Part shown: positions 15,898-24,100 of the stretch, piece after piece
Layout of the letters: the number at the start of each line of letters is the position of its first letter
Numbering within the stretch: the stretch's first letter is position 1
From: CAZSMC01 sp964607755
GTDB lineage: Bacteria > Zhuqueibacterota > Zhuqueibacteria > Residuimicrobiales > Krinioviventaceae
Length of the DNA stretch: 64,000 bases
Direction: 5' to 3'
Assembly (NCBI GenBank): GCA_964607755.1
Contig: CAZSMC010000019.1
Location: 1 to 64,000 of the forward strand
Position numbers and translations under genes: made by a program
Notes under the pieces: generated by a model
What the model was told of the DNA's origin: nothing
Database searches by the model: none
What the model saw: the letters and a program-made list of their open reading frames with translations, nothing else

Positions 15898-16866
15898 TTA
15901 AAACAACTCGGATTGATTGGTATAGGAAAGAATTTCAGCGTCATAACCGATATTTTTGATGTGTTGCGGAAAATCTTTAAAACCGTGAGTTGTGTAAACT
16001 TTGTGGGGATTCACAGTTTTGACAAATTGCAGCAGTTCTTCAAAATCGGCATGATCACTGAGTGGGATCGAATGATCGCAGCCAAATCTGCTTCCGGTGG
16101 GGCTGTCTGCCCAGCCGGACAGCAGCACAGTGCGAAAGCGGGAGGGCAAAGAATTGATCTTGCGATAGCGAAAAAGATGTGGGGGAATAATAAGCACTTC
16201 TCCGTGGCGTACAAGCTGGCCATTCCAAAGGGAACAGTTGCTAAATTCAACACCGTTTTGTCTATAAATGGCAGCAATTTCCCAGGCTGAGCGGTGGACC
16301 CAGGTCTTGTAACCGGCATCACCAAGAATCTTCATCGCTTCCTGTGCCTTACCGAGCGTATAGCCCATGACAATCGGCGTAATGGATTCTTGATGACAAT
16401 CATAGATGAAGCTAAATAGTTCGGATACTAAAAAATCCGATGATTGATTATAGACATAATCGGGACTGCCAAATGTGGATTCCATGATCAGAATATCAGC
16501 GTGCGGAATGTCGATAGGCTGTGTGGTCCAGCCCGGTTTGATTTTAAAATCGCCTGTATAAAGCAATGTCACGTCATCGCGCTGTATGCGAATCATCGCA
16601 GAACCCAGTATATGCCCGGCCGGAAAGAGCTCGACTGTGCTTTCTTCCAACTCGTAAACGCAGCCGAGTTCGAGCTCTATCACCTCGCGCTGGCGAGCAC
16701 GCAGTGCGTGGATTTGCACTGTTGGTGGTGTAGCTAATATTTTATCATGATTTTTCAGATGATCTGAATGACCGTGGGAAACAAATGAAAACGGAACCTT
16801 TCGTCGTGCATCCAGCCAAAAATCGTGTGCGTAAAGTTTAATTCCTCGACGGTCATATAAAAACAT
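15898..16866 (-). CDS. metallo-beta-lactamase-fold exonuclease-like protein (Cft2/YSH1 type)
   Basis: MBL-fold hydrolase of the group that includes RNA-processing and DNA-repair exonucleases (COG1236-like). The metal motif SHGHSDH lies near residue 30, followed by GHILGSAMI and LLYTGDFK in the middle and SDHADFEELLQF plus a final TTHGF motif near the C-terminus. It lacks the long beta-CASP insertion seen in RNase J but keeps the overall order. Only eight bases separate it from the JAB/DinG helicase and three from pdxT, so it is co-transcribed with them. The helicase pairing suggests nucleic-acid repair or processing; this is inference. Confidence 0.85.
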   Translation of the reverse strand: MFLYDRRGIKLYAHDFWLDARRKVPFSFVSHGHSDHLKNHDKILATPPTVQIHALRARQREVIELELGCVYELEESTVELFPAGHILGSAMIRIQRDDVTLLYTGDFKIKPGWTTQPIDIPHADILIMESTFGSPDYVYNQSSDFLVSELFSFIYDCHQESITPIVMGYTLGKAQEAMKILGDAGYKTWVHRSAWEIAAIYRQNGVEFSNCSLWNGQLVRHGEVLIIPPHLFRYRKINSLPSRFRTVLLSGWADSPTGSRFGCDHSIPLSDHADFEELLQFVKTVNPHKVYTTHGFKDFPQHIKNIGYDAEILSYTNQSELF

Positions 16867-16869
16867 GTA

Positions 16870-17445
16870 TCACATCCTGTCTACTTTATCCAGAAAATAT
16901 TTATGTATTGTGTTGTCACCGGTCAGCTCGGGATGGAATGTCGCCGCCAACAAATGTTTTTGTTCAACCAAAACAATATTGTCTCCGTGTTGTGCCAGGG
17001 GCATCACATTTTTTCCCAACCGGACAATTTTGGGCGCTCGTATAAATACACCTTCAAAATTTCCTTTTTCACCGTTCAGATCCAACTGAACGTCATCGAT
17101 AAACGAGTCAACTTGCCGGCCGTAAGCATTGCGTTGAATATCAATATCAATGGCGCGCAATGTTTCCTGTTGCATATCAATGACCGCAGTAGCAAGAATA
17201 ATACAGCCAGCGCATGTTCCCATGATTGGATGAGATTGTACGAATTCTTTTGTTGGTTCCCACAAGAGGTGTTTTTTCATCACGGTCGTTAATGTTGTTG
17301 ACTCACCGCCGGGGATGATGAGTGCGTCACATTGTTCAAGATCAGCTCTTGTTCGCACCATTATGGCGGTGCGTCCCATTGCGAGCAACACCTCAGAATG
17401 TTTTTCAAAATCACCCTGAACCGCTAACACACCAATGGTTTTCAT
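16870..17445 (-). CDS. pdxT: pyridoxal 5'-phosphate synthase glutaminase subunit PdxT
   Basis: Class I glutaminase that frees ammonia from glutamine and passes it to PdxS for vitamin B6 (PLP) synthesis. Length (191 residues) is normal. Seen: GVLAVQGDFEKH at the N-terminus, the PGGEST motif near 47, the nucleophile Cys in GTCAGCI (near 77-79), the RNAYGRQVDSF motif, and the FHPELT motif supplying the His-Glu of the triad. It starts six bases after pdxS ends, so the two subunits are made together. The next gene (MBL nuclease) follows after three bases, an unusual extension of the pdxST unit. Confidence 0.96.
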   Translation of the reverse strand: MKTIGVLAVQGDFEKHSEVLLAMGRTAIMVRTRADLEQCDALIIPGGESTTLTTVMKKHLLWEPTKEFVQSHPIMGTCAGCIILATAVIDMQQETLRAIDIDIQRNAYGRQVDSFIDDVQLDLNGEKGNFEGVFIRAPKIVRLGKNVMPLAQHGDNIVLVEQKHLLAATFHPELTGDNTIHKYFLDKVDRM

Positions 17446-17451
17446 ATTAAA

Positions 17452-18339
17452 TTACCATCCGCGATTGGCCATTCGTTCTTCTTCCGGCATTGTTGAAACA
17501 TCGATGCCGACCATGGCTTCGCCCAAACCTTCGGATACCTGAGCAATCAGATCAAAGTCCATGTAATTGGTGGTAGCCGATACGATCGCTTTGGCGCGTT
17601 TTTCAGGATCACCGGATTTAAAAATACCGCTACCAACAAACACGGTTTCTGCGCCCAATTGCATCATCAGCGAAGCATCAGCCGGTGTGGCAATACCGCC
17701 GGCTGAAAAGTTGGGTACTGGCAGTTTTTCAAGTTTTTTAATCTGGCGGACAATTTCAACCGGTGCACCAAGGTTTTTCGCTTCAGTGACCAGTTCTTCA
17801 TCACCCAAACGGGTAATGCGCCGGATGCCGGTTTGTACATTTCGCATGTGCCGGACAGCTTCCACCACATTTCCGGAACCGGCTTCACCTTTGGTGCGGA
17901 TCATGGCTGCGCCTTCGGCGATGCGCCGCAGAGCTTCGCCCAGGTCGCGACAGCCGCAGACAAAAGGCACCTTGAACGCCCACTTGTTGACATGATATTG
18001 CTCGTCCGCCGGAGTGAGTACTTCGCTCTCGTCGATGAAATCAACGCCAAGGGCCTGCAGTACTTGCGCTTCGGCAAAATGTCCGATACGGCACTTTGCC
18101 ATCACTGGTATGGACACAGCATCCTGAATCGCGCGTATAACTGTCGGATCAGACATACGGGCGATGCCGCCGTGTTCGCGAATATCAGCCGGAATCCGCT
18201 CGAGCGCCATCACTGCAACCGCTCCGGCATCCTCGGCAATTTTGGCCTGCTCGGGCGTGGTTACATCCATGATGACGCCGCCTTTGAGCATTTCCGCCAA
18301 TCCGACTTTTAATTTCATATCATTTGCATCTTTTTTCAT
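17452..18339 (-). CDS. pdxS: pyridoxal 5'-phosphate synthase lyase subunit PdxS
   Basis: TIM-barrel enzyme that builds PLP from ribose 5-phosphate, glyceraldehyde 3-phosphate and ammonia delivered by PdxT. Conserved features are all present: VIMDVTTPEQAKIAEDAGAVAVMALERIP, PVMAKCRIGHFAEAQ with the catalytic Lys, DFIDESEVLTPAD, the RTKGEAGSGNVVEAVRHMR loop, and NFSAGGIATPADA with VGSGIFKS phosphate-binding turns. I place the start at the ATG preceded by GAGG at suitable spacing, giving 295 residues; a GTG four codons upstream overlaps that site. First gene of the operon pdxS-pdxT-MBL-JAB/DinG. Confidence 0.97.
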   Translation of the reverse strand: MKKDANDMKLKVGLAEMLKGGVIMDVTTPEQAKIAEDAGAVAVMALERIPADIREHGGIARMSDPTVIRAIQDAVSIPVMAKCRIGHFAEAQVLQALGVDFIDESEVLTPADEQYHVNKWAFKVPFVCGCRDLGEALRRIAEGAAMIRTKGEAGSGNVVEAVRHMRNVQTGIRRITRLGDEELVTEAKNLGAPVEIVRQIKKLEKLPVPNFSAGGIATPADASLMMQLGAETVFVGSGIFKSGDPEKRAKAIVSATTNYMDFDLIAQVSEGLGEAMVGIDVSTMPEEERMANRGW

Positions 18340-18495
18340 GGTATACCTCACTCAAAATACCGTTCAAATCAAACTTTTATTATACAAAAAAATAATGAAA
18401 TAACAAAAGAAATCGATTCTGACCGGATAATATTTTTTACCTCTTGTTTGTCACCGGACACTTTTCATTATTATCGAAATTGCAAAATTTTAGAT

Positions 18496-18679
18496 GAATA
18501 TGTCGCCACTACGTGGCTTTATAAAAATGAGATTAACATAGGCTATAAATATTTAACCGCTATGCGGTTTATTTGTGTCAATTTATTCATTTTTCAACAA
18601 TGGACCCCAATAGGGGTTGGATATTTTTAGTATGATAGCAGATAAAATCCCCCTAAACTCCGTCGGGAGTGACATATTC
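18496..18679. mobile_element. 184-bp element of four hairpins with inverted ends
   Basis: The ends GAATATGTC (18496-18504) and GACATATTC (18671-18679) are perfect inverted repeats. Between them are four short GC-rich palindromes: GCCAC-TAC-GTGGC (18505-18517), AACCGC-TAT-GCGGTT (18555-18569), ACCCC-AATA-GGGGT (18604-18617) and ACTCC-GTCG-GGAGT (18657-18670), joined by AT-rich linkers including AAATATTTA and GGATATTTTT. This design resembles a class of dispersed multi-hairpin repeats I recall from Bacteroidetes-related genomes. Only one copy is seen here and it encodes nothing. Confidence 0.65.
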
Positions 18680-18836
18680 TCTTTCTGGCATTTCCCATTT
18701 AAAAAGTGTCTGGTAATAAAAACGCAATGAGCGAAAAAAAACCTGCCGAACAAACCATACTTTTATAACGAGCAAAACTGTTGATCGATTTGCCTGAGGA
18801 GAGCTGTATTTCCTTGAAAGCCGAAAGTTACGCTAT

Positions 18837-19119
18837 TTTATTTTTCCTAGTGTCCCGTTTTCAAAAACATAATCATGGGATTTAAACGAGTATTTTTTAT
18901 CTCCGAATCCCAAAAGATTGAGCATACCGTTAATATGATAGGAAAGACCTCGTTGTCATTTGTTGACAAGCTGTCCAAAACGATGGTTTCCGCCATCGCT
19001 GTTTTGATAAAAAATAATGTCATGAGTAACAGATATGTGAAAATCCTTTGAACGTTCATGATATTCATCATCTTGCAAAAAATTTTCAATTGAATTAGCC
19101 CCACAGAAAAATGTATACG
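18837..19119 (-). pseudogene. possible decayed gene fragment downstream of prmA
   Basis: Two overlapping minus-strand frames look partly coding. One starts MNVQRIFTYLLLM with a good signal-peptide pattern ending TAMA-E, then runs into unlikely sequence. The other reads ..NHRFGQLVNK, a TGA stop, then GLSYHINGMLNLLGFGDKKY.. to LGKIK. They could be joined by one frameshift or by reading the TGA as a mutated Trp. No Shine-Dalgarno site precedes the Met. I read this as the remains of a small secreted-protein gene, but chance open frames are possible. Confidence 0.3.
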
Positions 19120-19122
19120 GTT

Positions 19123-19986
19123 TTATATTTTTATAGTTTCGAGCGTCAGCCATTCATCTTTATAATGAACTGATAAAACCGGAAGATTTTGCCGTTCGCA
19201 GGCATCCCGTATCATCATTTCTTCGGTGTTCAGGATGCCGGATAAAAGGCAAGTGCCGCCTGGTTTAGTTCTCTCGCTGATTTCAAAAAGAATATCGAGA
19301 ATGACCTTGCGATTAACATTGGCAAGTATCAAATCGAATTCTGCTTTTACCGCGTTAATCGGTCCGGCATAAACAGAGAACCGGTCTGCCACATCATTTT
19401 TCTCGACATTTCGTTTTGCAGTCTGCGCTGCTACCGGGTCTACATCGCAGCCAATCACCCGGCCTGCTCCCAGTTTTAGAGCAGCGATCGCCAGAATGCC
19501 GGTGCCTGTGCCAACGTCGAAAACCATCTGACCGGGGGCAACATGCGTTTCAATTGAAATCAGCATTAACTGGGTTGTCGCGTGAGTACCGGAGCCAAAA
19601 GCCATTTCAGGATCGAGTTCAATCACACACGGCGGAACATCAACCGGAAGCTCGGCCCAACTTGGTTTTATGATTATCTTTTCGCTCACCGGAATAGATG
19701 TAAGATCTTTTTTCCATTCTTCCCGCCAGTCCCGTGAAGGAATGTCCTGAATGTCAATATCAATTTCAAAGTCTGTTTCAAAGAGTTCCTGCAACGAATG
19801 CAAGAAAGAATTCAGTGACTTTTTCAACAGCGCTGTAGATGTATCACCTGAAAAATACGCTACAATTCGGTCTTTATGTTCAGCAAGCCCGGTGGCTCCA
19901 AGTTCGAATAAAAAATTGCATATCGCCTCGCTTATGCTGGGGACAACCTTTACGGTCACTTGTTTATAAAACGTCGGCGCGTTCAT
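19123..19986 (-). CDS. prmA: ribosomal protein L11 methyltransferase
   Basis: SAM-dependent enzyme that trimethylates amino groups of ribosomal protein L11. An N-terminal substrate-recognition domain (about 1-110) is followed by a Rossmann methyltransferase fold with the diagnostic DPEMAFGSGTHATTQLML motif, the SAM loop VFDVGTGTGILAIAALKLGA, GCDVDPVA, and the motif IV LILANVNRKVI (NxN in place of the more common NIL, but similar). Length (287) is normal. Its ATG follows the stop codon of the upstream M28 peptidase gene with no gap, so the two are translationally coupled. Confidence 0.93.
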   Translation of the reverse strand: MNAPTFYKQVTVKVVPSISEAICNFLFELGATGLAEHKDRIVAYFSGDTSTALLKKSLNSFLHSLQELFETDFEIDIDIQDIPSRDWREEWKKDLTSIPVSEKIIIKPSWAELPVDVPPCVIELDPEMAFGSGTHATTQLMLISIETHVAPGQMVFDVGTGTGILAIAALKLGAGRVIGCDVDPVAAQTAKRNVEKNDVADRFSVYAGPINAVKAEFDLILANVNRKVILDILFEISERTKPGGTCLLSGILNTEEMMIRDACERQNLPVLSVHYKDEWLTLETIKI

Positions 19987-20889
19987 TTAATTTTCATCAT
20001 AAATAACCGCGGTGATCACCCGGCCAACTTTGCCCAGACTTGTCGCGCTGCAAGCTTCTGGCGTGTCTTTCATGGTGTGCCATTCCGGATAATTAAAATC
20101 AATCACGTTTGCGCATTGAATTCCCGCTTGCAGCAATGGCACGTGGTCATCATAAACTGCATAACCTACCGTTGGGATAAATTCGGATACGCCGAGCGCA
20201 GCAGCTTTATCCCAGATCAAATCGACCACCTGCCGCGCGTAAACCACGGAAAACTCTTCCTGATATATTTTTAGGTCATTATCGCCGATCATGTCTAAAA
20301 GAATGGCATAATTGGGTGCCATGCGCGAACCAAATTCTCTGGCAAAAGCGGCAGAACCGCGCGCCCATGTACGATCCTGTCCTTGCATGCCGGCATCTTC
20401 AGCATCGAACAGGACAATATCAATTCCCACGTCTGGTGGATCAGCAGCGATCAGCTCTGCTAAATGGAGCAACACAGCTACACCCGAAGCACCATCGTTT
20501 GCTCCCAAGATCGGCCTGTCGTGATTTTCGGGATTTGGATCGCTGTCTGCCCAGGGCCGGGTATCCCAGTGGGCGCACAGCAAGATGCGTTTGCTTTTGA
20601 ACGGCTGAAAGCGGGAAATCACATTGGTGGCCGTTACAGTCCGTTGCGGCTGTCCGAAAGAAAACATGAACTGTTGTGTGGTGACCTCGTCAGCATGTTT
20701 TTTGAGTGTTTCTACAAGATAATCGAGACACTTTTTATGACCTGGCAAGCCGGGAGCCCTCGGACCAAATTCGCATTGTTTTTCCAGAAAATAAAAAGCC
20801 CGTTCTCCATCAAATGTGGGAGCGGCCTGGTTCGTTGTTGCCGTCAGGCTGAACAAAATTATTAAAAATAACGAACAGTTCTTAAGCAT
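19987..20889 (-). CDS. M28-family peptidase / glutaminyl-peptide cyclotransferase-like protein
   Basis: Zinc-dependent secreted protein of the M28 fold. A signal peptide covers about residues 1-22 (ATTNQAA). Metal and active-site motifs are present: LLCAHWDTRPWAD (His and Asp ligands), GANDGASGVAVLLHLAEL, VDIVLFDAEDAG, and a late DDHVPLLQAGIQCANVIDFNYPEWHTMKDTPE. This set is closest to bacterial glutaminyl cyclotransferase-like M28 proteins, which make N-terminal pyroglutamate; an aminopeptidase is the alternative. N-terminal pyroglutamate formation is common on T9SS cargo in Bacteroidetes, which fits an organism with SprA. Directly coupled to prmA. Confidence 0.88.
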   Translation of the reverse strand: MLKNCSLFLIILFSLTATTNQAAPTFDGERAFYFLEKQCEFGPRAPGLPGHKKCLDYLVETLKKHADEVTTQQFMFSFGQPQRTVTATNVISRFQPFKSKRILLCAHWDTRPWADSDPNPENHDRPILGANDGASGVAVLLHLAELIAADPPDVGIDIVLFDAEDAGMQGQDRTWARGSAAFAREFGSRMAPNYAILLDMIGDNDLKIYQEEFSVVYARQVVDLIWDKAAALGVSEFIPTVGYAVYDDHVPLLQAGIQCANVIDFNYPEWHTMKDTPEACSATSLGKVGRVITAVIYDEN

Positions 20890-20961
20890 GGATGACCATT
20901 TCAGTTAATATAATGTTTTTAAATATACATAATATGAGGCAAATAATTAACAATTATCGTA

Positions 20962-21135
20962 AGTGATTTGAAATACCTCAGTTACGATTCCAACAATGGG
21001 TCACAAAACTAATAAATAGCACATTATAATTTCAAAATTTATAGAATGATACAATACTATTGCAGAAAAGATTTGTGACCCATTGTTAGATTAGATAGAG
21101 CATATCCACTGTTAACTGAGCTCATACGACGATTT
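20962..21135. mobile_element. MITE-like element copy 2
   Basis: A 158-bp element (20970-21127) about 90% identical to the copy at 6298-6456 and in the same orientation. It keeps CTCAGTTA/TAACTGAG near the ends (20977-20984, 21113-21120) and the perfect inner repeat AACAATGGGTCACAAA (20992-21007) with its complement (21072-21087). The flanks AGTGATTT and GACGATTT agree at five of eight bases, a possible worn target duplication. It lies 29 bases beyond the sprA stop codon and 80 bases before the M28 peptidase start. Confidence 0.75.
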
Positions 21136-21156
21136 TATTAATTCCCGGTCTGGCGA

Positions 21157-24100
21157 TCAATTTCCGCGAATCGCTATGCTCACATCGATGCCCAATTCCT
21201 TGAACGAGGTATCGCCAATCATTTTGTTATGGTTCTTGCCAATTTCAAAATAGGCGCCACCAGTTACACGGGAACTGAAACTATAGTTTACACTCGGTTT
21301 AAGCAGCCATTTGCCGGTTTCAGCACTGACTTCTGCGCCCTGTCCGCGGTCCTGATAGGTGACTGAATTTCCCAGCGTAAAAGTCAATGAAAAATCAATG
21401 TTATTTTTCAACCGCCGGCTTCCCATAAACGGCAACGGCAGGCGAAAATTGCCTTTTTTGGAATAATTCGCTGTAACAGACAAATCCTCGCTATCGCGAA
21501 TTGTTCTCGCTTTGCCGGAAGTCAGTGTCAGCGTTTCCTTGCTCGATTTGTTATATCGAACGGAAACAGAGATGCCATTTTTCATCTGAATGTTCATGCC
21601 AATCATCGGGCGGAACTGGGTGTCTTTATCTTTTTTAGTAATGACCTCTTTGCCATTTTCCATATTGAACGTTTCATTGGCCCGACCGGAACGGGTGTGT
21701 TCGACCGTAAACCGCTGCACATATTCTTTTATAAACGGCAGTTTCTCAATGCCGTTAACGCGCAGTGACCATGTAGGAAAAGGTTGACTGAAATCCTCGC
21801 CCCACACAAGCCAGCTTTCCGAGCGCTGACCCGTGGTCTGTGTGCTTTTGTTAAAAGAAAAATTCTTGTCATAGCCAAAGCTCAACGTCACATTCCGGCT
21901 GATTTTTAAACCGGATTTCACCCCGAACGTTTCATTCTCACTGCTTGAACCGCGATTGGATGTAGTTCCAGCACCTTCTTCTAGCTCTTCAAACGGCACG
22001 CCAGGATCACCGGACAGGCCAAATTGATATGCTGTGACCGGCATGCCAGCAATGCCAAATACAGTGCGATTATTACGCGATGAATAGTTCACACTAATGG
22101 GATCAAAAACATCGAATGCCTTGACCAGCGTGCCCAATATCGAAAAGCCGCCGCCCTTGTCAGAATCTTCATCTCCTCCCCGCGGACGCCGTGACTGCGG
22201 CCTGCCGCCCTGGCGACCAGGCCGGTAAATCGATTTGGCAAATGTGCTCAAATTAACAGAGCCGTTAGCCATAAGTGACCTGTTTTGCGAGGTACTGTGC
22301 GCAGCCACACGTTGTTGCCGGTTATAACCGTATTTGAACGAAATCGAATAACTCAGATTCGTAGTGAGCCACGAGAAAAATTTTGGATTATATTTCGTGC
22401 TGATGTTTTGATTGACATTCGTGAGCAAACCAAACCGGAGGCTTTTAAACTCATCCCACAGCGAGTCAGACGGCATATCGCGAAGGTCGTTGGTGTAATC
22501 GCGGCTGATATCAAAAGATAATTTCTCAAAGATATTCATGTTCAGAGAGGCGCCACGATTGATCTTGAACGCGCTATTCTCATTGTACACACCACTCCGG
22601 GTCATTGACTCGTTTTTGCTGCGCGTGCCGCTCATTTGGGTATTGAAACTTTGCGGCGTATAGAACAATTTCATGTCACTCAGTTTGTTAAGAAAAGTAG
22701 TATTCTCTAACCAGCCAAAAGGGAAAATATAATTGTCCCGGCCGAACGAGATGCCCCAACTGACATTGCCGGACTCGGTTTTGTTGTGTTGATATTCCGT
22801 TCGTGAATTGCTGCCATTGCCTTCGTTACGGCTGTAACTCGCTTTTAATCTGGACAGCAGATGCTTGACAAAAAAGTTTTGCGATTGCGAATTGATGCCA
22901 AAAGACACACTCATGCCCTTTTTCTCATTAAACGTGCGAATTTTCTCCAGGGTTGAATCCGGCAAGTCTTCAGTGACTTCAACGTCTTCCCCGGGAATAT
23001 ATTTTGGCGTCGATTCACTTCTCGAATAGTTCAAAGAAACCGGGATTGAAACACCGAGCTTGGACGGCAAAAACTTGTCCACGGAAATACTGGTACTGAA
23101 ATTTCCGCTAAATTGATTATCGCCAGTCCCGAAACGTTCACTGACATTGTGGAACTCGGCATCTTTGCGGTTAATCTCACCGTTAAAACGAACGAGATCG
23201 GCCCAGGAAAAATCGACCCGGGCCCGCATGGCAATGCCCTTTTCCTTTTTGACATCGGATAACCGCAGCTCGTTCATATAGATCTCGCCGTTAAATGGCA
23301 TATTTTTATGCTTGTTTAGCACACCGGCTTCAAGCATTTTGACGTTTCGTAAAGCGGGTTCACCATGAATGATCCAGCGCTCACCTTGACCTTTGTGCTT
23401 GGTGAAAATCTTGGTTCCCACCGAATCAATTTCCGGCTGAACTGTCAGTTTTACTTGCGATAACTCGATGAGATCAACATCAATACTGTTTTTTGTCCAG
23501 CCCTGGTAAACAGGTTTTCGAATTTCATAATAGTTATTTTCATCCGCACCAAATCGCAAATAGAACTCAACTTTACTGGAATCCCGGTTAATATGGATGC
23601 CGGTTTCATCCCGGCCATAAACGAACATTTTCATTCTGTTGTAATTGATATAATCCTGGGCATCGAAAAATGTTTTTTGCACTTTGCCATTATAGCCGGG
23701 CAGTAGACTATTCACTTTAAGCACCAGTGACTGTTCCTTTGCCTGGACACGGGTAATCCGGTCAACCTCACCCTCAACGCCGGGCGGCGGACGGTAAGAG
23801 GGATTATCGTGCGTATTAACTACTGAAATGGTAATTGTTGAATCGTCTTTGGCCATATAATTATCCGGCTGTTCTGGCGGGGCTATACCCTGTTCTTTCC
23901 AGTCACTGCCGACCAGGTTCATTTCAGCAATCCAGATTTGATGGGGCTTTGTATCCTGGATGCCATCAATCCAGACACGCATATACTCGACCAGTGACAA
24001 ATCCGGCGAGCCCTGGATCTGCATTGTTGGTTTTGGAGCATTGAGCGGTATTTGATACAAACGCCACCCGTAATCGTCGCCGGTTTTTTCATCGATACTT

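Larger units (their letters stand above)
18340..19122. other. 783-bp gap with a multi-hairpin element and a gene remnant
   Basis: Between pdxS and prmA lies no intact gene. It holds a four-hairpin element (18496-18679) and, on the minus strand next to prmA, degenerate coding-like sequence (18724-19122 at most). The stretch 18680-18840 shows nothing I recognise. Confidence 0.6.

Noticed and set aside
18448..18630. 60-residue open frame over the four-hairpin element
   Set aside because: It runs through the palindromes, has no ribosome site and no protein-like character; the repeat explains the sequence.
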